Shown: positions 33,618-44,730 of the stretch, piece after piece
Layout of the letters: each line of letters begins with the position of its first letter
How positions within the stretch are numbered: position 1 is the first letter of the stretch
Source: Flavobacteriaceae bacterium
GTDB taxonomy: Bacteria > Bacteroidota > Bacteroidia > Flavobacteriales > Flavobacteriaceae
DNA length: 50,613 nucleotides
Assembly: GCA_026988395.1 (NCBI GenBank)
Contig: JALSLI010000109.1
Span: forward strand, 1 to 50,613
Direction of reading: 5' to 3'
Notes under the pieces: model-generated
The model's input: only the letters and a program-made list of their open reading frames with translations
The model's database searches: none
Told to the model about the DNA's origin: nothing
Program-made: the position numbers and the translations under genes

Positions 33618-34133
33618 ATGACTAGAGAAGAGAAATCAATAGTAATAGACAATTTAACAAGCACATTAACTGATACAAATATCATCTATTTAGCAGATAT
33701 ATCAGGATTAAATGCACAGACAACTTCTGATCTTAGAAGAGCTTGTTACAAAGCTAATATTAAATTAGCTGTAGTGAAAAATACCTTGCTTGAAAAAGCA
33801 ATGGAGAAATCAGATAAAGACTTTGGTGATTTGCCAACAGTTCTTAAAGGTAATACTTCTATGATGATTGCTGAGGTAGGTAATGCACCTGCAAAAGTAA
33901 TCAAAGAATTTAGAAAGAAAAACAAAAAACCAATTCTTAAAGGTGCATTTGTTGAAGAAGCTATCTATATAGGCGATGAGCAATTAGATACTTTAGTAAG
34001 CATTAAATCTAAAGAAGAATTAGTTGGTGATATCATTACATTGTTACAGTCACCTGCTAAAAATGTTATTTCAGCATTGCAATCAGGTGGTAATAAATTA
34101 TCCGGTATTATCAAAACTTTATCTGAAAAATAA
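33618..34133 (+). CDS. rplJ: 50S ribosomal protein uL10
   Basis: 171 residues. N-terminal rRNA-binding part (MTREEKSIVIDNL, then LRRACYKANIKLAVVKNTLL) and a C-terminal helix that binds L7/L12 dimers. Only 21 bp separate it from rplA, so the long structured L10 leader known in other bacteria does not fit here unless it lies in rplA coding sequence. Confidence 0.97.
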   Translation: MTREEKSIVIDNLTSTLTDTNIIYLADISGLNAQTTSDLRRACYKANIKLAVVKNTLLEKAMEKSDKDFGDLPTVLKGNTSMMIAEVGNAPAKVIKEFRKKNKKPILKGAFVEEAIYIGDEQLDTLVSIKSKEELVGDIITLLQSPAKNVISALQSGGNKLSGIIKTLSEK

Positions 34134-34179
34134 AATTAAACACACAATAAACTAAATAATAAAATTAAAAATTAATAAA

Positions 34180-34554
34180 ATGGCAGAATTAAAAGATTTC
34201 GCAGAACAATTAGTTAACTTAACAGTAAAAGAAGTAAACGAATTAGCTACAATTTTAAAAGAAGAATACGGTATCGAACCAGCAGCAGCAGCAGTAGCAG
34301 TAGCAGGTCCAGCAGCAGGTGGAGCTGATGCAGCTGAAGAAAAAACCGAATTTGATGTAATCTTAAAAGCACCGGGAGGTTCTAAATTAGCAGTTGTAAA
34401 ATTAGTTAAAGAATTAACTGGTTTAGGCTTAAAAGAAGCTAAAGGTATTGTAGATAGTGCACCAGCACCAATTAAAGAAGGTGTATCTAAAGATGAGGCT
34501 GAAGGTCTTAAAAAATCTTTAGAAGAAGCAGGAGCAGAGGTAGAACTTAAATAA
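34180..34554 (+). CDS. rplL: 50S ribosomal protein bL12 (L7/L12)
   Basis: 124 residues. N-terminal dimerisation part ([19 protein letters not shown]), an alanine-rich hinge (about 35-52), and the factor-binding domain [19 protein letters not shown] through [15 protein letters not shown]. Present in several copies per ribosome. Two hairpins lie between it and rpoB. Confidence 0.98.
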   Translation: MAELKDFAEQLVNLTVKEVNELATILKEEYGIEPAAAAVAVAGPAAGGADAAEEKTEFDVILKAPGGSKLAVVKLVKELTGLGLKEAKGIVDSAPAPIKEGVSKDEAEGLKKSLEEAGAEVELK

Positions 34555-34566
34555 GTTCAATTTTAC

Positions 34567-34647
34567 CTATCTTGGTTCTATAAAGTATAAAATCAAGGTA
34601 GAAATTATAGGTTTAGGTCTTTCGCGTTTAGCGGACAGACCTAAACC
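34567..34647 (+). promoter_or_regulatory. Two hairpins in the rplL-rpoB gap (attenuator or RNase III site)
   Basis: Hairpin A: 34567-34574 with 34594-34601 (8 bp with one G-U, extendable inward by three). Hairpin B: 34610-34620 with 34637-34647 (perfect 11 bp, GGTTTAGGTCT), with a further CGC/GCG inside. Neither is followed by a real T tract. ACCTAT (34565-34570) could instead pair with ATAGGT (34607-34612), which would break both. E. coli has an attenuator and an RNase III site in the same gap. Confidence 0.5.
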
Positions 34648-34708
34648 ATTTTGCGTATATTGTCGTTACGTATTATATTAGTTTTCAACCATTTAAATAT
34701 TTCTTCAT

Positions 34709-37700
34709 TTGGCAACAACAAATACATCCGAAAGAAAAAGTTTCGCTTCAGCGAAAAAAATAATGGAATATCCTGATTTCTTGGATATTCAAGTTAAATC
34801 CTTTAAAGACTTCTTTCAATTAGAAACGAAGGCAGATGAGAGAGAAAATGAGGGATTGTTTAAAACATTCTCAGAAATTTTTCCTATCTCTGATACTCGT
34901 AATAATTTCGTATTAGAATTTTTAGATTATTTTGTTGATCCTCCAAGATATTCAATACAAGAATGTATTGAAAGAGGTTTAACATACAGCGTTCCTTTAA
35001 AGGCACGTTTAAAATTATACTGTACCGATCCTGAACACGAAGATTTTGAAACAATCGTTCAAGATGTATATTTAGGTACTATTCCGTATATGACGAATAG
35101 TGGTACCTTTATTATCAATGGTGCAGAAAGGGTAGTTGTTTCGCAATTACACCGTTCTCCGGGAGTTTTCTTCGGACAATCATTCCATGCAAATGGAACA
35201 AAATTATATTCAGCCAGAGTAATCCCTTTTAAAGGTTCTTGGATCGAATTTGCTACCGATATCAATCACGTAATGTACGCGTATATCGATAGAAAGAAAA
35301 AATTACCGGTAACAACTCTATTTAGAGCAATCGGTTTTGAAAGAGATAAAGATATTTTAGAATTATTCGATTTAGCAGACGAAGTAAATGTTTCTAAATC
35401 CGGACTAAAAAAAGTTTTAGGTCGTACACTTGCCGCCAGAGTTTTAAAAACTTGGTTTGAAGATTTTGTTGATGAAGATACAGGTGAAGTGGTTTCTATA
35501 GAAAGAAATGAAATTGTTTTAGATCGTGAAACGGTACTTGAAAAAGAACATATCGATGAAATTATCGAATCCGGAGCTAAAACCATTCTTTTACACAAAG
35601 AAGATAATCAATCGCAAGATTATGCGATTATTCATAATACCTTACAAAAAGATCCTACCAATTCTGAAAAAGAAGCAGTAGAACATATTTATAGACAATT
35701 ACGTAATGCAGAACCGCCTGATTATGAAACGGCAAAAGGTGTAATTAATAAATTATTCTTTTCAGAACAACGTTATAATTTAGGTGAAGTTGGGCGTTTT
35801 AGAATGAATAAACGTCTTGGTTTAGATGAACCAATTGATCAAAAAGTTTTAACTAAACGTGATATTATTACGATTATTAAAAACTTAATCCAATTAGTTA
35901 ATTCTAAGGCCGAAGTAGATGATATTGATCACTTGTCTAATCGTCGTGTACGTACAGTTGGTGAACAATTAGCATCTCAATTTGGTGTTGGTTTATCTCG
36001 TATGGCTCGAACCATTCGTGAGCGTATGAACGTTCGTGATAATGAGGTTTTTACGCCAATTGATTTAATTAACGCAAAGACTTTGTCTTCTGTTATTAAT
36101 TCTTTCTTTGGTACAAACCAATTATCTCAATTTATGGATCAAACCAATCCTTTAGCTGAGATTACACATAAACGTAGATTATCCGCTTTAGGTCCCGGAG
36201 GTTTATCCAGAGAAAGAGCAGGATTTGAGGTTCGTGACGTACACTATACACACTACGGAAGACTTTGTCCTATTGAAACTCCTGAAGGACCGAATATTGG
36301 ATTGATTTCATCTCTTGCAGTTTATGCAAAAGTGAATTACTTAGGATTCTTAGAAACTCCTTATCGCAAAGTAGAAGAAGGTAAAGTAGATTTAGATGAC
36401 AAACCAATTTATTTATCTGCCGAAGAGGAAGAAGGTAAAAAAATTGCACAATCTAATTTAGAATTAGAAGATACAGGAAAAATTGCTCCGGAACGTGTTG
36501 TTGCTCGTGAAGAAGGTGATTTCCCGGTTGTTTCTTCAACTGAAATTGATTATATGGATGTGTCTCCTAATCAGATTTCTTCTATATCGGCATCTTTAAT
36601 TCCGTTTTTGGAGCACGATGATGCCAACCGTGCATTGATGGGATCTAATATGATGCGTCAAGCAGTACCTTTAATGAGACCGGAATCTCCTATTGTAGGA
36701 ACAGGTTTGGAACGTAGAGTTGCTAAAGATTCACGTATTTTAATTAATGCGGAAGGTTCAGGAGAAGTAGTTTATGTAGATTCTGATAAAATTACTATAA
36801 AATATGATCGCTCCGAAGAAGAGCGTATCATAAGTTTTGAAGAAGACGAAAAAACATATAACCTAATTAAATTTAGAAAAACAAATCAAGGAACTTGTAT
36901 TAATCTACATCCTATCGTTAAAGTAGGAGATCGTGTAGAAGAAGGACAAGTACTTTGTGAAGGTTATGCTACTCAAAGTGGCGAGTTAGCTTTAGGTAGA
37001 AATATGAAAGTAGCTTTTATGCCTTGGAAAGGGTATAATTTTGAGGATGCGATTGTTATTTCTGAAAGAGTTGTTCGTGAAGATATCTTTACTTCTATTC
37101 ATATTGATGAATATTCATTAGATGTTAGAGATACTAAATTAGGTGCCGAAGAATTAACAAATGATATACCTAATGTAAGCGAAGAAGCTACTAAAAACTT
37201 AGATGAAAACGGAATGATCCGTATTGGTGCCGAAGTAAAACCCGGAGATATTTTAATTGGTAAAATTACTCCTAAAGGAGAGTCAGACCCAACTCCTGAA
37301 GAAAAATTACTTCGTGCTATTTTTGGTGATAATGCAGGTGATGTTAAAGATGCTTCTTTAAAAGCTTCTCCATCACTTAAAGGTGTTGTTATTGATAAAA
37401 AATTATTCCAAAGAGTTGTTAAAGATAAAGCAAAACGTATTCAAGATAAGCAAGATATTGCCGATTTAGAAGTGAAGTTTTCAGCGAAAGCGGATAAATT
37501 ACGTGATGTATTGGTTGAAAAATTATTTACCTTAGTTAGTGGTAAAACATCACAAGGTGTGCAAAATGATTTAGGGGAAGAAATTCTTCCTAAAGGAAAA
37601 AAATTCACCATGAAAATGTTGAATACTGTAACGGATTTTGAACATTTAACTAAGGGTAGATGGACAACGGATGATAATTTAAATAACCAGATTAATCGTT

Positions 37701-38557
37701 TAATTCACAATTATAAAATAAAAGTGAATGACATTCAGGGTTCTTTACGTAGAGCAAAATTTGCAATTACTGTTGGAGATGAATTACCGGCCGGAATTTT
37801 AAAATTAGCAAAAATTTACATCGCTAAAAAACGTAAGTTAAAAGTTGGAGATAAAATGGCGGGACGTCACGGTAATAAAGGTATTGTTGCTCGTATTGTG
37901 CGTGCCGAAGATATGCCTTTCTTAGAAGATGGAACTCCGGTAGATATTGTACTTAATCCTTTAGGTGTACCTTCTCGTATGAATATTGGTCAGATTTATG
38001 AAACTGTTCTTGGTTGGGCAGGTCAAAAGTTAGGTAAGAAGTACGCAACTCCAATTTTTGATGGAGCTAGTTTACCTCAAATTACTGAACTTACCAATAA
38101 AGCAGGTGTTCCTGAATTTGGTCATACCTATCTATACGATGGAGGAACAGGTGAACGTTTTGATCAACCGGCAACTGTTGGTGTAATTTATATGATTAAA
38201 TTAGGTCATATGATTGAAGATAAAATGCATGCTCGTTCCATTGGACCTTACTCTTTAATTACACAACAACCTCTTGGTGGTAAAGCACAATTTGGAGGAC
38301 AGCGTTTTGGTGAGATGGAGGTTTGGGCTCTTGAGGCTTATGGTGCTTCTGCTACACTTAGAGAAATATTAACGGTTAAATCCGATGATGTTCTTGGTAG
38401 AGCAAAAACATACGAATCTATTGTAAAAGGTGAAGTATTACCGGAACCTGGATTACCTGAATCCTTTAACGTGTTAATGCACGAATTAAAAGGTCTGGCA
38501 TTAGATGTACGATTGGAAGATAAAAATGGTATGGATATTAATGCAGACAATAACTAA
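34709..38557 (+). CDS. rpoB: DNA-directed RNA polymerase beta subunit
   Basis: 1282 residues. The start is TTG 34709: the frame is closed by TAA at 34694 and the family N-terminus ([21 protein letters not shown]) follows at once. Conserved blocks include [19 protein letters not shown], the rifampicin region around [19 protein letters not shown] and [13 protein letters not shown], and [14 protein letters not shown] near the active site. The rifampicin-pocket residues look wild type. With RpoC it forms the catalytic core of RNA polymerase. A short inverted repeat (TTTCGCT/AGCGAAA, 34741-34756) lies near its start. Confidence 0.99.
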   Translation: MATTNTSERKSFASAKKIMEYPDFLDIQVKSFKDFFQLETKADERENEGLFKTFSEIFPISDTRNNFVLEFLDYFVDPPRYSIQECIERGLTYSVPLKARLKLYCTDPEHEDFETIVQDVYLGTIPYMTNSGTFIINGAERVVVSQLHRSPGVFFGQSFHANGTKLYSARVIPFKGSWIEFATDINHVMYAYIDRKKKLPVTTLFRAIGFERDKDILELFDLADEVNVSKSGLKKVLGRTLAARVLKTWFEDFVDEDTGEVVSIERNEIVLDRETVLEKEHIDEIIESGAKTILLHKEDNQSQDYAIIHNTLQKDPTNSEKEAVEHIYRQLRNAEPPDYETAKGVINKLFFSEQRYNLGEVGRFRMNKRLGLDEPIDQKVLTKRDIITIIKNLIQLVNSKAEVDDIDHLSNRRVRTVGEQLASQFGVGLSRMARTIRERMNVRDNEVFTPIDLINAKTLSSVINSFFGTNQLSQFMDQTNPLAEITHKRRLSALGPGGLSRERAGFEVRDVHYTHYGRLCPIETPEGPNIGLISSLAVYAKVNYLGFLETPYRKVEEGKVDLDDKPIYLSAEEEEGKKIAQSNLELEDTGKIAPERVVAREEGDFPVVSSTEIDYMDVSPNQISSISASLIPFLEHDDANRALMGSNMMRQAVPLMRPESPIVGTGLERRVAKDSRILINAEGSGEVVYVDSDKITIKYDRSEEERIISFEEDEKTYNLIKFRKTNQGTCINLHPIVKVGDRVEEGQVLCEGYATQSGELALGRNMKVAFMPWKGYNFEDAIVISERVVREDIFTSIHIDEYSLDVRDTKLGAEELTNDIPNVSEEATKNLDENGMIRIGAEVKPGDILIGKITPKGESDPTPEEKLLRAIFGDNAGDVKDASLKASPSLKGVVIDKKLFQRVVKDKAKRIQDKQDIADLEVKFSAKADKLRDVLVEKLFTLVSGKTSQGVQNDLGEEILPKGKKFTMKMLNTVTDFEHLTKGRWTTDDNLNNQINRLIHNYKIKVNDIQGSLRRAKFAITVGDELPAGILKLAKIYIAKKRKLKVGDKMAGRHGNKGIVARIVRAEDMPFLEDGTPVDIVLNPLGVPSRMNIGQIYETVLGWAGQKLGKKYATPIFDGASLPQITELTNKAGVPEFGHTYLYDGGTGERFDQPATVGVIYMIKLGHMIEDKMHARSIGPYSLITQQPLGGKAQFGGQRFGEMEVWALEAYGASATLREILTVKSDDVLGRAKTYESIVKGEVLPEPGLPESFNVLMHELKGLALDVRLEDKNGMDINADNN

Positions 38558-38580
38558 AAACGAATTGAAGATTTTATAAA

Positions 38581-41500
38581 ATGGCAAAAAGAAATAAAAA
38601 ATATTCCGTTAAAAAGTTTGATAGAATTTCAATTGGTTTAGCATCACCTGAGAAAATTCTTAAAGCTTCAAGAGGTGAAGTGTTAAAACCTGAAACTATT
38701 AACTATCGTACGCATAAACCGGAGCGTAATGGTCTTTTTTGTGAGCGTATATTCGGTCCTGTAAAAGATTATGAATGTGCTTGTGGAAAGTACAAACGTA
38801 TTCGTTATAAAGGTATTGTTTGTGATCGTTGTGGTGTTGAAGTTACCGAGAAAAAGGTTCGTAGAGACCGTGTTGGTCATATTGATTTAGTAGTTCCTGT
38901 TGCTCATATCTGGTATTTTAGATCATTACCAAATAAAATGGGTTACCTTTTAGGCTTGCCGTCTAAAAAATTAGACATGATAATTTACTACGAAAGATAT
39001 GTAGTGATTCAACCCGGAATTGCAAAAAATGCTGAAGGTGAACCTTTGCAAAAAATGGATTTCTTAACGGAAGAAGAGTACTTAGATATTTTAGATACCC
39101 TTCCGCAAGAAAACCAATATTTGGATGATAACGATCCAGATAAATTTATTGCTAAAATGGGTGCTGAGTGCCTTAAAGATTTATTATCTAGAATTGATTT
39201 AGATGAATTATCTTACGAATTAAGACATAAAGCAAATACCGAAACGTCTAAACAACGTAAAACAGAAGCATTAAAACGTTTAAATGTTGTTGAAGCATTT
39301 AGAGATGCTAATAAAAATAGAGAAAACAAGCCGGAATGGATGGTTGTGGATGTAATTCCTGTTATTCCACCGGAACTTAGACCATTAGTGCCTTTAGATG
39401 GAGGTCGTTTTGCAACATCAGATTTAAATGATTTGTATCGTAGAGTAATCATTAGAAACAATCGTTTAAAACGTTTGGTGGAAATTAAAGCTCCGGAAGT
39501 TATTTTACGTAATGAAAAACGAATGTTACAAGAATCTGTCGATTCATTATTCGATAATACACGTAAATCTTCTGCGGTTAAAACATTAAATAACCGTCCG
39601 TTAAAATCATTATCCGATTCCCTTAAAGGAAAACAAGGACGTTTCCGTCAAAATTTATTAGGTAAACGTGTGGATTATTCTGCTCGTTCGGTAATTGTTG
39701 TAGGTCCGGATTTGAAATTATACGAATGTGGATTGCCAAAAGATATGGCAGCTGAATTATACAAACCTTTTATTATTAGAAAATTAATAGAAAGAGGAAT
39801 TGTAAAAACAGTTAAATCCGCCAAAAAAATAATCGATAGAAGAGAGCCGGTTGTTTGGGATATTTTAGAAAATATCTTAAAAGGACATCCTGTTTTATTA
39901 AACCGTGCACCTACTTTGCACCGTTTAGGAATTCAAGCTTTTCAACCTAAATTAATTGAAGGAAAAGCAATTCGTTTGCACCCTTTAGTGTGTACAGCAT
40001 TTAATGCGGATTTTGATGGTGATCAAATGGCAGTACATTTACCTTTAGGTCCTGAAGCTATTTTAGAATCACAATTGTTAATGTTGGCTTCACATAACAT
40101 TTTAAATCCTGCTAATGGAGCTCCGATTACGGTACCATCACAGGATATGGTTCTTGGTCTTTATTATATGACCAAAGAACGTATTTCTACCAAAGATGTG
40201 AAAATTAAAGGTGAAGGACTTACTTTTTACTCTCCTGAGGAAGTAAATATTGCATTTAACGAAGGTAAAGTTGATTTGAATGCCAAAATTAAAGTAAGAA
40301 CTCAAGACATTGAAAATGAAAAAGAGGTTACAAAAATTATAGATACTACTGTTGGTCGTGTTTTATTTAACCAAGTAGTGCCAAAAGAAGCAGGTTATAT
40401 TAATGAAGTATTGACTAAAAAATCTTTACGAGATATTATTGGTAATGTATTAAAAGTAACCAGTGTTCCTGTTGTTGCAGAGTTTTTGGATAACATCAAA
40501 AATATGGGATTCCAATTTGCATTTAAAGGAGGTTTATCTTTTAGTTTAGGAGATATTATTATTCCGGATGCAAAACCACAATTGATAGAAAGAGCAAATA
40601 AAGAGGTAGAGGCTATTTGGGATTCTTATAATATGGGAATGTTAACAAACCAAGAGCGTTATAACCAAATTATTGATATTTGGGGGTCTACCAATAATGA
40701 GTTAACCGAGCTTTCTATGAAAACGCTTCGTGAAAACCAAGCAGGATTCAACTCCGTTTATATGATGTTGGATTCCGGAGCAAGGGGTTCTAAAGAGCAA
40801 ATTAGACAGTTAACCGGTATGCGTGGATTGATGGCAAAACCTAAAAAATCTACTTCCGGAGGTGGTCAAATTATTGAAAACCCGATTCTTTCTAACTTTA
40901 AGGAAGGATTATCGATTTTAGAATATTTTATCTCTACACACGGTGCCCGTAAAGGACTTGCAGATACGGCGTTAAAAACAGCCGATGCAGGATATTTAAC
41001 CCGTCGTTTGGTAGATGTATCGCAAGATGTAATTGTAAACGAAGAAGATTGTCACACTTTAAGAGGTTTAGAAGTTTCAGCACTAAAGAAAAATGATGAG
41101 ATTTTAGAAACTTTGGGTGAACGTATCCAAGGTAGAATTACATTAAATGATGTGTACAATCCTAGAACAGGAGAAATTATTGTTCCGGCAAATACCGAAT
41201 TAACTGAAGAATTAGTTAAAGAAATTGAAGATGCCGAAGTATTAAGTGTTGAAGTAAGATCAGCCTTAACTTGTGAATCTAAAAGAGGAATTTGTGCTAA
41301 ATGTTACGGCCATAGTTTATCTACTTTAAAAATGGTTCAAAGAGGTGAAGCTGTTGGTGTAATTGCCGCACAATCTATTGGAGAGCCGGGAACACAGTTA
41401 ACTTTACGTACGTTCCACGTTGGAGGTATTGCAGGAAACATTTCTGAAGAAAATAAATTGGTTGCTAAATTCTCCGGAATTGCAAAAATTGAAGATTTAA

Positions 41501-42867
41501 AAACTGTAAAAGGAGAAGATACCGAAGGTACCGAAGTAGATATTATTATTTCAAGAACTTCTGAAGTAAAAATATTAGACCCGAAATCCGGTAATGTTTT
41601 AAGTACGAATATTTTACCTTATGGTTCTTATTTATACAAACACGATGGTGATAAAGTAGCTAAAGAAGAAGTAATTTGCCAATGGGATCCATTTAATGCC
41701 GTTATTGTTTCTGAGTTTGCAGGTAAAATTGAATATGAAAACATTGAAACAGGTGTTAATGTAAAAATTGAAATCGATGAACAAACAGGTTTCCAAGAAA
41801 AGGTAATTACAGAATCTAAAAACAAGAAAATTATTCCTACTTTATTGCTTAAAAACTCTAAAGGAGAAGTGTTGCGTTCATACAGTTTACCTGTTGGAGC
41901 TCACTTAATCGTAGATGATGGTGAAAAAGTGAAAGCAGGTAAAATCTTGGTTAAAATTCCTAGAAAAGCAGGTAAAGCAGGAGATATTACAGGAGGTTTA
42001 CCAAGAGTAACAGAATTGTTTGAAGCTCGTAATCCTTCTAATCCTGCAGTAGTTAGTGAGATTGATGGTGTGGTTTCTTATGGTAAAATAAAACGTGGTA
42101 ACCGTGAAATTATCGTAGAATCAAAATCCGGTATTGTTAAAAAATACTTGGTTAAATTGTCTAAACAAATTTTGGTTCAAGAAAATGATTTTGTTAAAGC
42201 AGGTATGCCTTTATCAGATGGAGCAATAACACCAAATGATATTTTACGTATTCAAGGACCAAGTAAGGTACAAGAGTATATTGTAAACGAAATACAAGAT
42301 GTGTATCGTTTACAAGGTGTAAAAATTAATGATAAACACTTTGAGGTTGTTGTAAGACAAATGATGCAAAAAGTAAAAATCATTGATTCAGGTGATACTA
42401 TTTTCTTAGAAAACCAATTGGTGCATAAAAACGATTTTATTGAAGTAAATGATTCTATTTACGGAATGAAAGTTGTTGTTGATGCAGGTGATTCAGAAGA
42501 ATTAAAAGAAGGAATGATTGTCTCTGTTCGTAAATTAAGAGATGAAAACTCCAAATTACGTAGAGAAGATAAGCGACTTGTAGAAGCTCGTGATGCAGTT
42601 CCGGCAACGGCTGAACCTGTATTGCAAGGTATTACGAGAGCTTCTTTACAAACCAAATCATTTATTTCGGCAGCTTCGTTCCAGGAAACAACCAAAGTAT
42701 TAAATACTGCGGCAGTAAGCGGAAAAGTAGATTACTTAGAAGGTCTGAAAGAAAATGTTATTGTTGGTAAGAAAATTCCTGCAGGTACAGGTATGCGTGA
42801 ATATGATAATATTATCGTTGGATCTATACATGATATCAAAGAAGAGGAAGATGTGATAGAAGAATAG
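38581..42867 (+). CDS. rpoC: DNA-directed RNA polymerase beta' subunit
   Basis: 1428 residues. The N-terminal zinc site has [13 protein letters not shown] and CDRCGVE; the catalytic loop is [15 protein letters not shown]; the second zinc site is [13 protein letters not shown]; the trigger-loop region is [16 protein letters not shown]. Starts 23 bp after rpoB. Followed by a terminator at 42889-42927. Confidence 0.99.
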   Translation: MAKRNKKYSVKKFDRISIGLASPEKILKASRGEVLKPETINYRTHKPERNGLFCERIFGPVKDYECACGKYKRIRYKGIVCDRCGVEVTEKKVRRDRVGHIDLVVPVAHIWYFRSLPNKMGYLLGLPSKKLDMIIYYERYVVIQPGIAKNAEGEPLQKMDFLTEEEYLDILDTLPQENQYLDDNDPDKFIAKMGAECLKDLLSRIDLDELSYELRHKANTETSKQRKTEALKRLNVVEAFRDANKNRENKPEWMVVDVIPVIPPELRPLVPLDGGRFATSDLNDLYRRVIIRNNRLKRLVEIKAPEVILRNEKRMLQESVDSLFDNTRKSSAVKTLNNRPLKSLSDSLKGKQGRFRQNLLGKRVDYSARSVIVVGPDLKLYECGLPKDMAAELYKPFIIRKLIERGIVKTVKSAKKIIDRREPVVWDILENILKGHPVLLNRAPTLHRLGIQAFQPKLIEGKAIRLHPLVCTAFNADFDGDQMAVHLPLGPEAILESQLLMLASHNILNPANGAPITVPSQDMVLGLYYMTKERISTKDVKIKGEGLTFYSPEEVNIAFNEGKVDLNAKIKVRTQDIENEKEVTKIIDTTVGRVLFNQVVPKEAGYINEVLTKKSLRDIIGNVLKVTSVPVVAEFLDNIKNMGFQFAFKGGLSFSLGDIIIPDAKPQLIERANKEVEAIWDSYNMGMLTNQERYNQIIDIWGSTNNELTELSMKTLRENQAGFNSVYMMLDSGARGSKEQIRQLTGMRGLMAKPKKSTSGGGQIIENPILSNFKEGLSILEYFISTHGARKGLADTALKTADAGYLTRRLVDVSQDVIVNEEDCHTLRGLEVSALKKNDEILETLGERIQGRITLNDVYNPRTGEIIVPANTELTEELVKEIEDAEVLSVEVRSALTCESKRGICAKCYGHSLSTLKMVQRGEAVGVIAAQSIGEPGTQLTLRTFHVGGIAGNISEENKLVAKFSGIAKIEDLKTVKGEDTEGTEVDIIISRTSEVKILDPKSGNVLSTNILPYGSYLYKHDGDKVAKEEVICQWDPFNAVIVSEFAGKIEYENIETGVNVKIEIDEQTGFQEKVITESKNKKIIPTLLLKNSKGEVLRSYSLPVGAHLIVDDGEKVKAGKILVKIPRKAGKAGDITGGLPRVTELFEARNPSNPAVVSEIDGVVSYGKIKRGNREIIVESKSGIVKKYLVKLSKQILVQENDFVKAGMPLSDGAITPNDILRIQGPSKVQEYIVNEIQDVYRLQGVKINDKHFEVVVRQMMQKVKIIDSGDTIFLENQLVHKNDFIEVNDSIYGMKVVVDAGDSEELKEGMIVSVRKLRDENSKLRREDKRLVEARDAVPATAEPVLQGITRASLQTKSFISAASFQETTKVLNTAAVSGKVDYLEGLKENVIVGKKIPAGTGMREYDNIIVGSIHDIKEEEDVIEE

Positions 42868-42884
42868 ATTTTATTCTTTAAATA

Positions 42885-42915
42885 TTGTAAAAGCACTGTT
42901 GAATTTGTATATTTG
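42885..42915 (+). promoter_or_regulatory. Promoter for the DUF3467 gene, overlapping the rpoC terminator
   Basis: TTG at 42885-42887 and TATATTTG at 42908-42915 are 20 bp apart. The start codon at 42965 is 50 bp after the -7 box. Confidence 0.5.
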
Positions 42916-42927
42916 ACAGTGCTTTTT
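42889..42927 (+). terminator. Terminator after rpoC, with a -7 box in its loop
   Basis: A perfect 11-bp stem AAAAGCACTGT (42889-42899) with ACAGTGCTTTT (42916-42926) is followed by T residues. The 16-base loop contains TATATTTG at 42908-42915. Confidence 0.85.
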
Positions 42928-42964
42928 GCATATTGTAATATTATTCAACTTTAAATTAAAAAAA

Positions 42965-43279
42965 ATGTCAGACAATAAAAATCAAAATAAAAACAATCTT
43001 AATATTGAATTAGATGAAAAAATAGCAGATGGTACTTATGCCAATTTGGCTGTTATAAATCATTCTCCATCTGAGTTTGTATTGGATTTTATTAAAATAA
43101 TGCCTGGAGTTCCTAAGGCAAAAGTAAAATCTAGAATCATTTTAACACCGCAGCACGCGAAGCGTTTTATGAAGGCATTACAAGAAAATGTACATCGTTT
43201 TGAGTCTGCTCATGGTGAAATCACTGAATTTGGGCAACCAAATATGCCAATGAATTTTGGACCGGCCGGAGAAGCATAA
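42965..43279 (+). CDS. DUF3467 family protein
   Basis: 104 residues from ATG 42965; a longer frame from 42926 is rejected because the family begins with a short charged N-terminus as here (MSDNKNQNKNNLNIELDE). The conserved core is GTYANLAVINHSPSEFVLDFIKIMPG, then AKVKSRIILTPQHAKRFM, then YENVHRFE-like ENVHRFESAHG. The family is small, cytoplasmic and of unknown function. In Bacteroidota it often follows rpoC. Confidence 0.92.
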   Translation: MSDNKNQNKNNLNIELDEKIADGTYANLAVINHSPSEFVLDFIKIMPGVPKAKVKSRIILTPQHAKRFMKALQENVHRFESAHGEITEFGQPNMPMNFGPAGEA

Positions 43280-43318
43280 AAATCGCTTTTATTTATCATA
43301 TATCCTGTTTTAATAGAA

Positions 43319-43326
43319 TATCTTTG
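43319..43326 (+). promoter_or_regulatory. -7 box for the MATE transporter gene
   Basis: TATCTTTG matches TANNTTTG, 20 bp before the GTG start. No clear -33 TTG. Confidence 0.45.
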
Positions 43327-43346
43327 CACTTTTAAAAATTTAAACA

Positions 43347-44687
43347 GTGCAATTAAAACAATATACCAAAGAATTTAAAACAAATTTAGCGTTGGCTTAT
43401 CCTGTTATAATCGGACAAGTAGGCCATCTTATGATTGGAATGGCAGATGATATGATGGTTGGACGTTTTTTAGGTCCGATTTCATTAGCAGCAACTTCTT
43501 TGGGGAATAGTTTGATTTTTATAGCTATGTCTATTGGAATTGGATTTTCGTTTGCAATTACACCGTTAATTGCCGAAGCGGATGGCGAAAAAAACGCAAA
43601 AAAAGGAAGACTTTATTTTAACCATTCAATGTTAATGATGCTTTTATTGGCACTTGCTTTGGTTTTAATGATGTTTGGGTTATCTTTTGTTTTAGAGCAT
43701 TTAGACCAAGATCCTCATGTGGTAGTATTGGCAAAACCATATTATAAAATAGTCGCACTTTCTATATTTCCGATGCTTTTATTTCAAGGACTGAAACAGT
43801 TTTCTGATGGTCTTTCAAAAACAAAATTTGCGATGCAAGTAACACTGATTACCGTATTAATCAATATTGTTTTGAACTATATATTAATTACCGGTTGGCA
43901 ATTTTTTCCTAAAATGGGAATTTCAGGTGCTGCATTAGGAACTTTAATCTCTCGCATAATTATGGTGCTTTTGATGTTTTATAATATTAAACATCGTAGT
44001 ATTTTTAAACCTTTTATAAAGCCTTTAAAATTGGAGGAATTCAAACTTTCTATTTTTAAAAAAATCGGTAGTATTGGTATTCCTTCTTCCCTGCAAATGC
44101 TTTTTGAAGTAGGAATTTTTACGGCATCCATTATCTTGGCAGGTATGATTGGAGCGTATCCACAGGCAGCAAATCAAATAGCCATAAAATTAGCATCAGC
44201 TACTTTTATGATTTCTGTTGGAGTAGGAGTTGCTACTACCATTCGTGTTGGTAATCAGAAAGGATTGGGCAATTTTAAGGATTTACGAAGAATTGCTATC
44301 TCAAATTTTCTTCTTATAATAGTTATTATGTCTTTTTTTAGTGTATTGTTTATATTGTTAAAAGATGAATTACCATTATTGTTCACAACCGACAAAGAGG
44401 TGATACAAATCGCTTCAGGATTGTTGGTTTTGGTTGGTATTTTTCAAATTTCGGATGGTTTACAAGCTGTTGTTCTTGCTGCATTACGTGGTTTACAAGA
44501 TGTAAAAACACCAACTGTAATAACATTTATTTCATATTGGATTATTGGTTTCCCTATTTGTTATTATTTGGGTTTAAAAACTGAATTTCAAACTTTTGGA
44601 ATTTGGATTGGTTTGCTAATTAGTCTTACCGTTTCTGCTTTTCTGCTTCTTTTACGGTTTAATTATCTTACTAAAAAATTGCGTTAA
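43347..44687 (+). CDS. MATE family efflux transporter
   Basis: 446 residues, twelve predicted transmembrane helices in two homologous halves. The start is GTG 43347, giving MQLKQYTKEFKTNLALAYPV. The first half has PVIIGQVGHLMIGMADDMMVG and the second SSLQMLFEVGIFTASIILAG. NorM-type members export cationic drugs or metabolites in exchange for sodium or protons. The natural substrate is not evident. Confidence 0.95.
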   Translation: MQLKQYTKEFKTNLALAYPVIIGQVGHLMIGMADDMMVGRFLGPISLAATSLGNSLIFIAMSIGIGFSFAITPLIAEADGEKNAKKGRLYFNHSMLMMLLLALALVLMMFGLSFVLEHLDQDPHVVVLAKPYYKIVALSIFPMLLFQGLKQFSDGLSKTKFAMQVTLITVLINIVLNYILITGWQFFPKMGISGAALGTLISRIIMVLLMFYNIKHRSIFKPFIKPLKLEEFKLSIFKKIGSIGIPSSLQMLFEVGIFTASIILAGMIGAYPQAANQIAIKLASATFMISVGVGVATTIRVGNQKGLGNFKDLRRIAISNFLLIIVIMSFFSVLFILLKDELPLLFTTDKEVIQIASGLLVLVGIFQISDGLQAVVLAALRGLQDVKTPTVITFISYWIIGFPICYYLGLKTEFQTFGIWIGLLISLTVSAFLLLLRFNYLTKKLR

Positions 44688-44690
44688 TTT

Positions 44691-44730
44691 TATTTTGTAT
44701 ATTTAGTTGCTCTAACTAAAATACAAAATA
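44691..44730 (+). promoter_or_regulatory. Long dyad ending at the hydrolase start codon
   Basis: TATTTTGTAT-A-TTTAGTT (44691-44708) pairs with AACTAAAATACAAAATA (44714-44730): 17 base pairs with one bulged A and a five-base GCTCT loop. The last paired base is the A of the ATG. A near-consensus -7 box (TATATTTA, 44698-44705) lies in the left arm with TTG at 44679-44681, so it may be an operator over a promoter, or an RNA hairpin at the start codon. Confidence 0.55.

Noticed and set aside
35266-35598. Open frame antisense to rpoB, and similar long antisense frames in thrA, tuf and def
   Set aside because: They are shadows of strongly coding genes, with no family resemblance or start signals.
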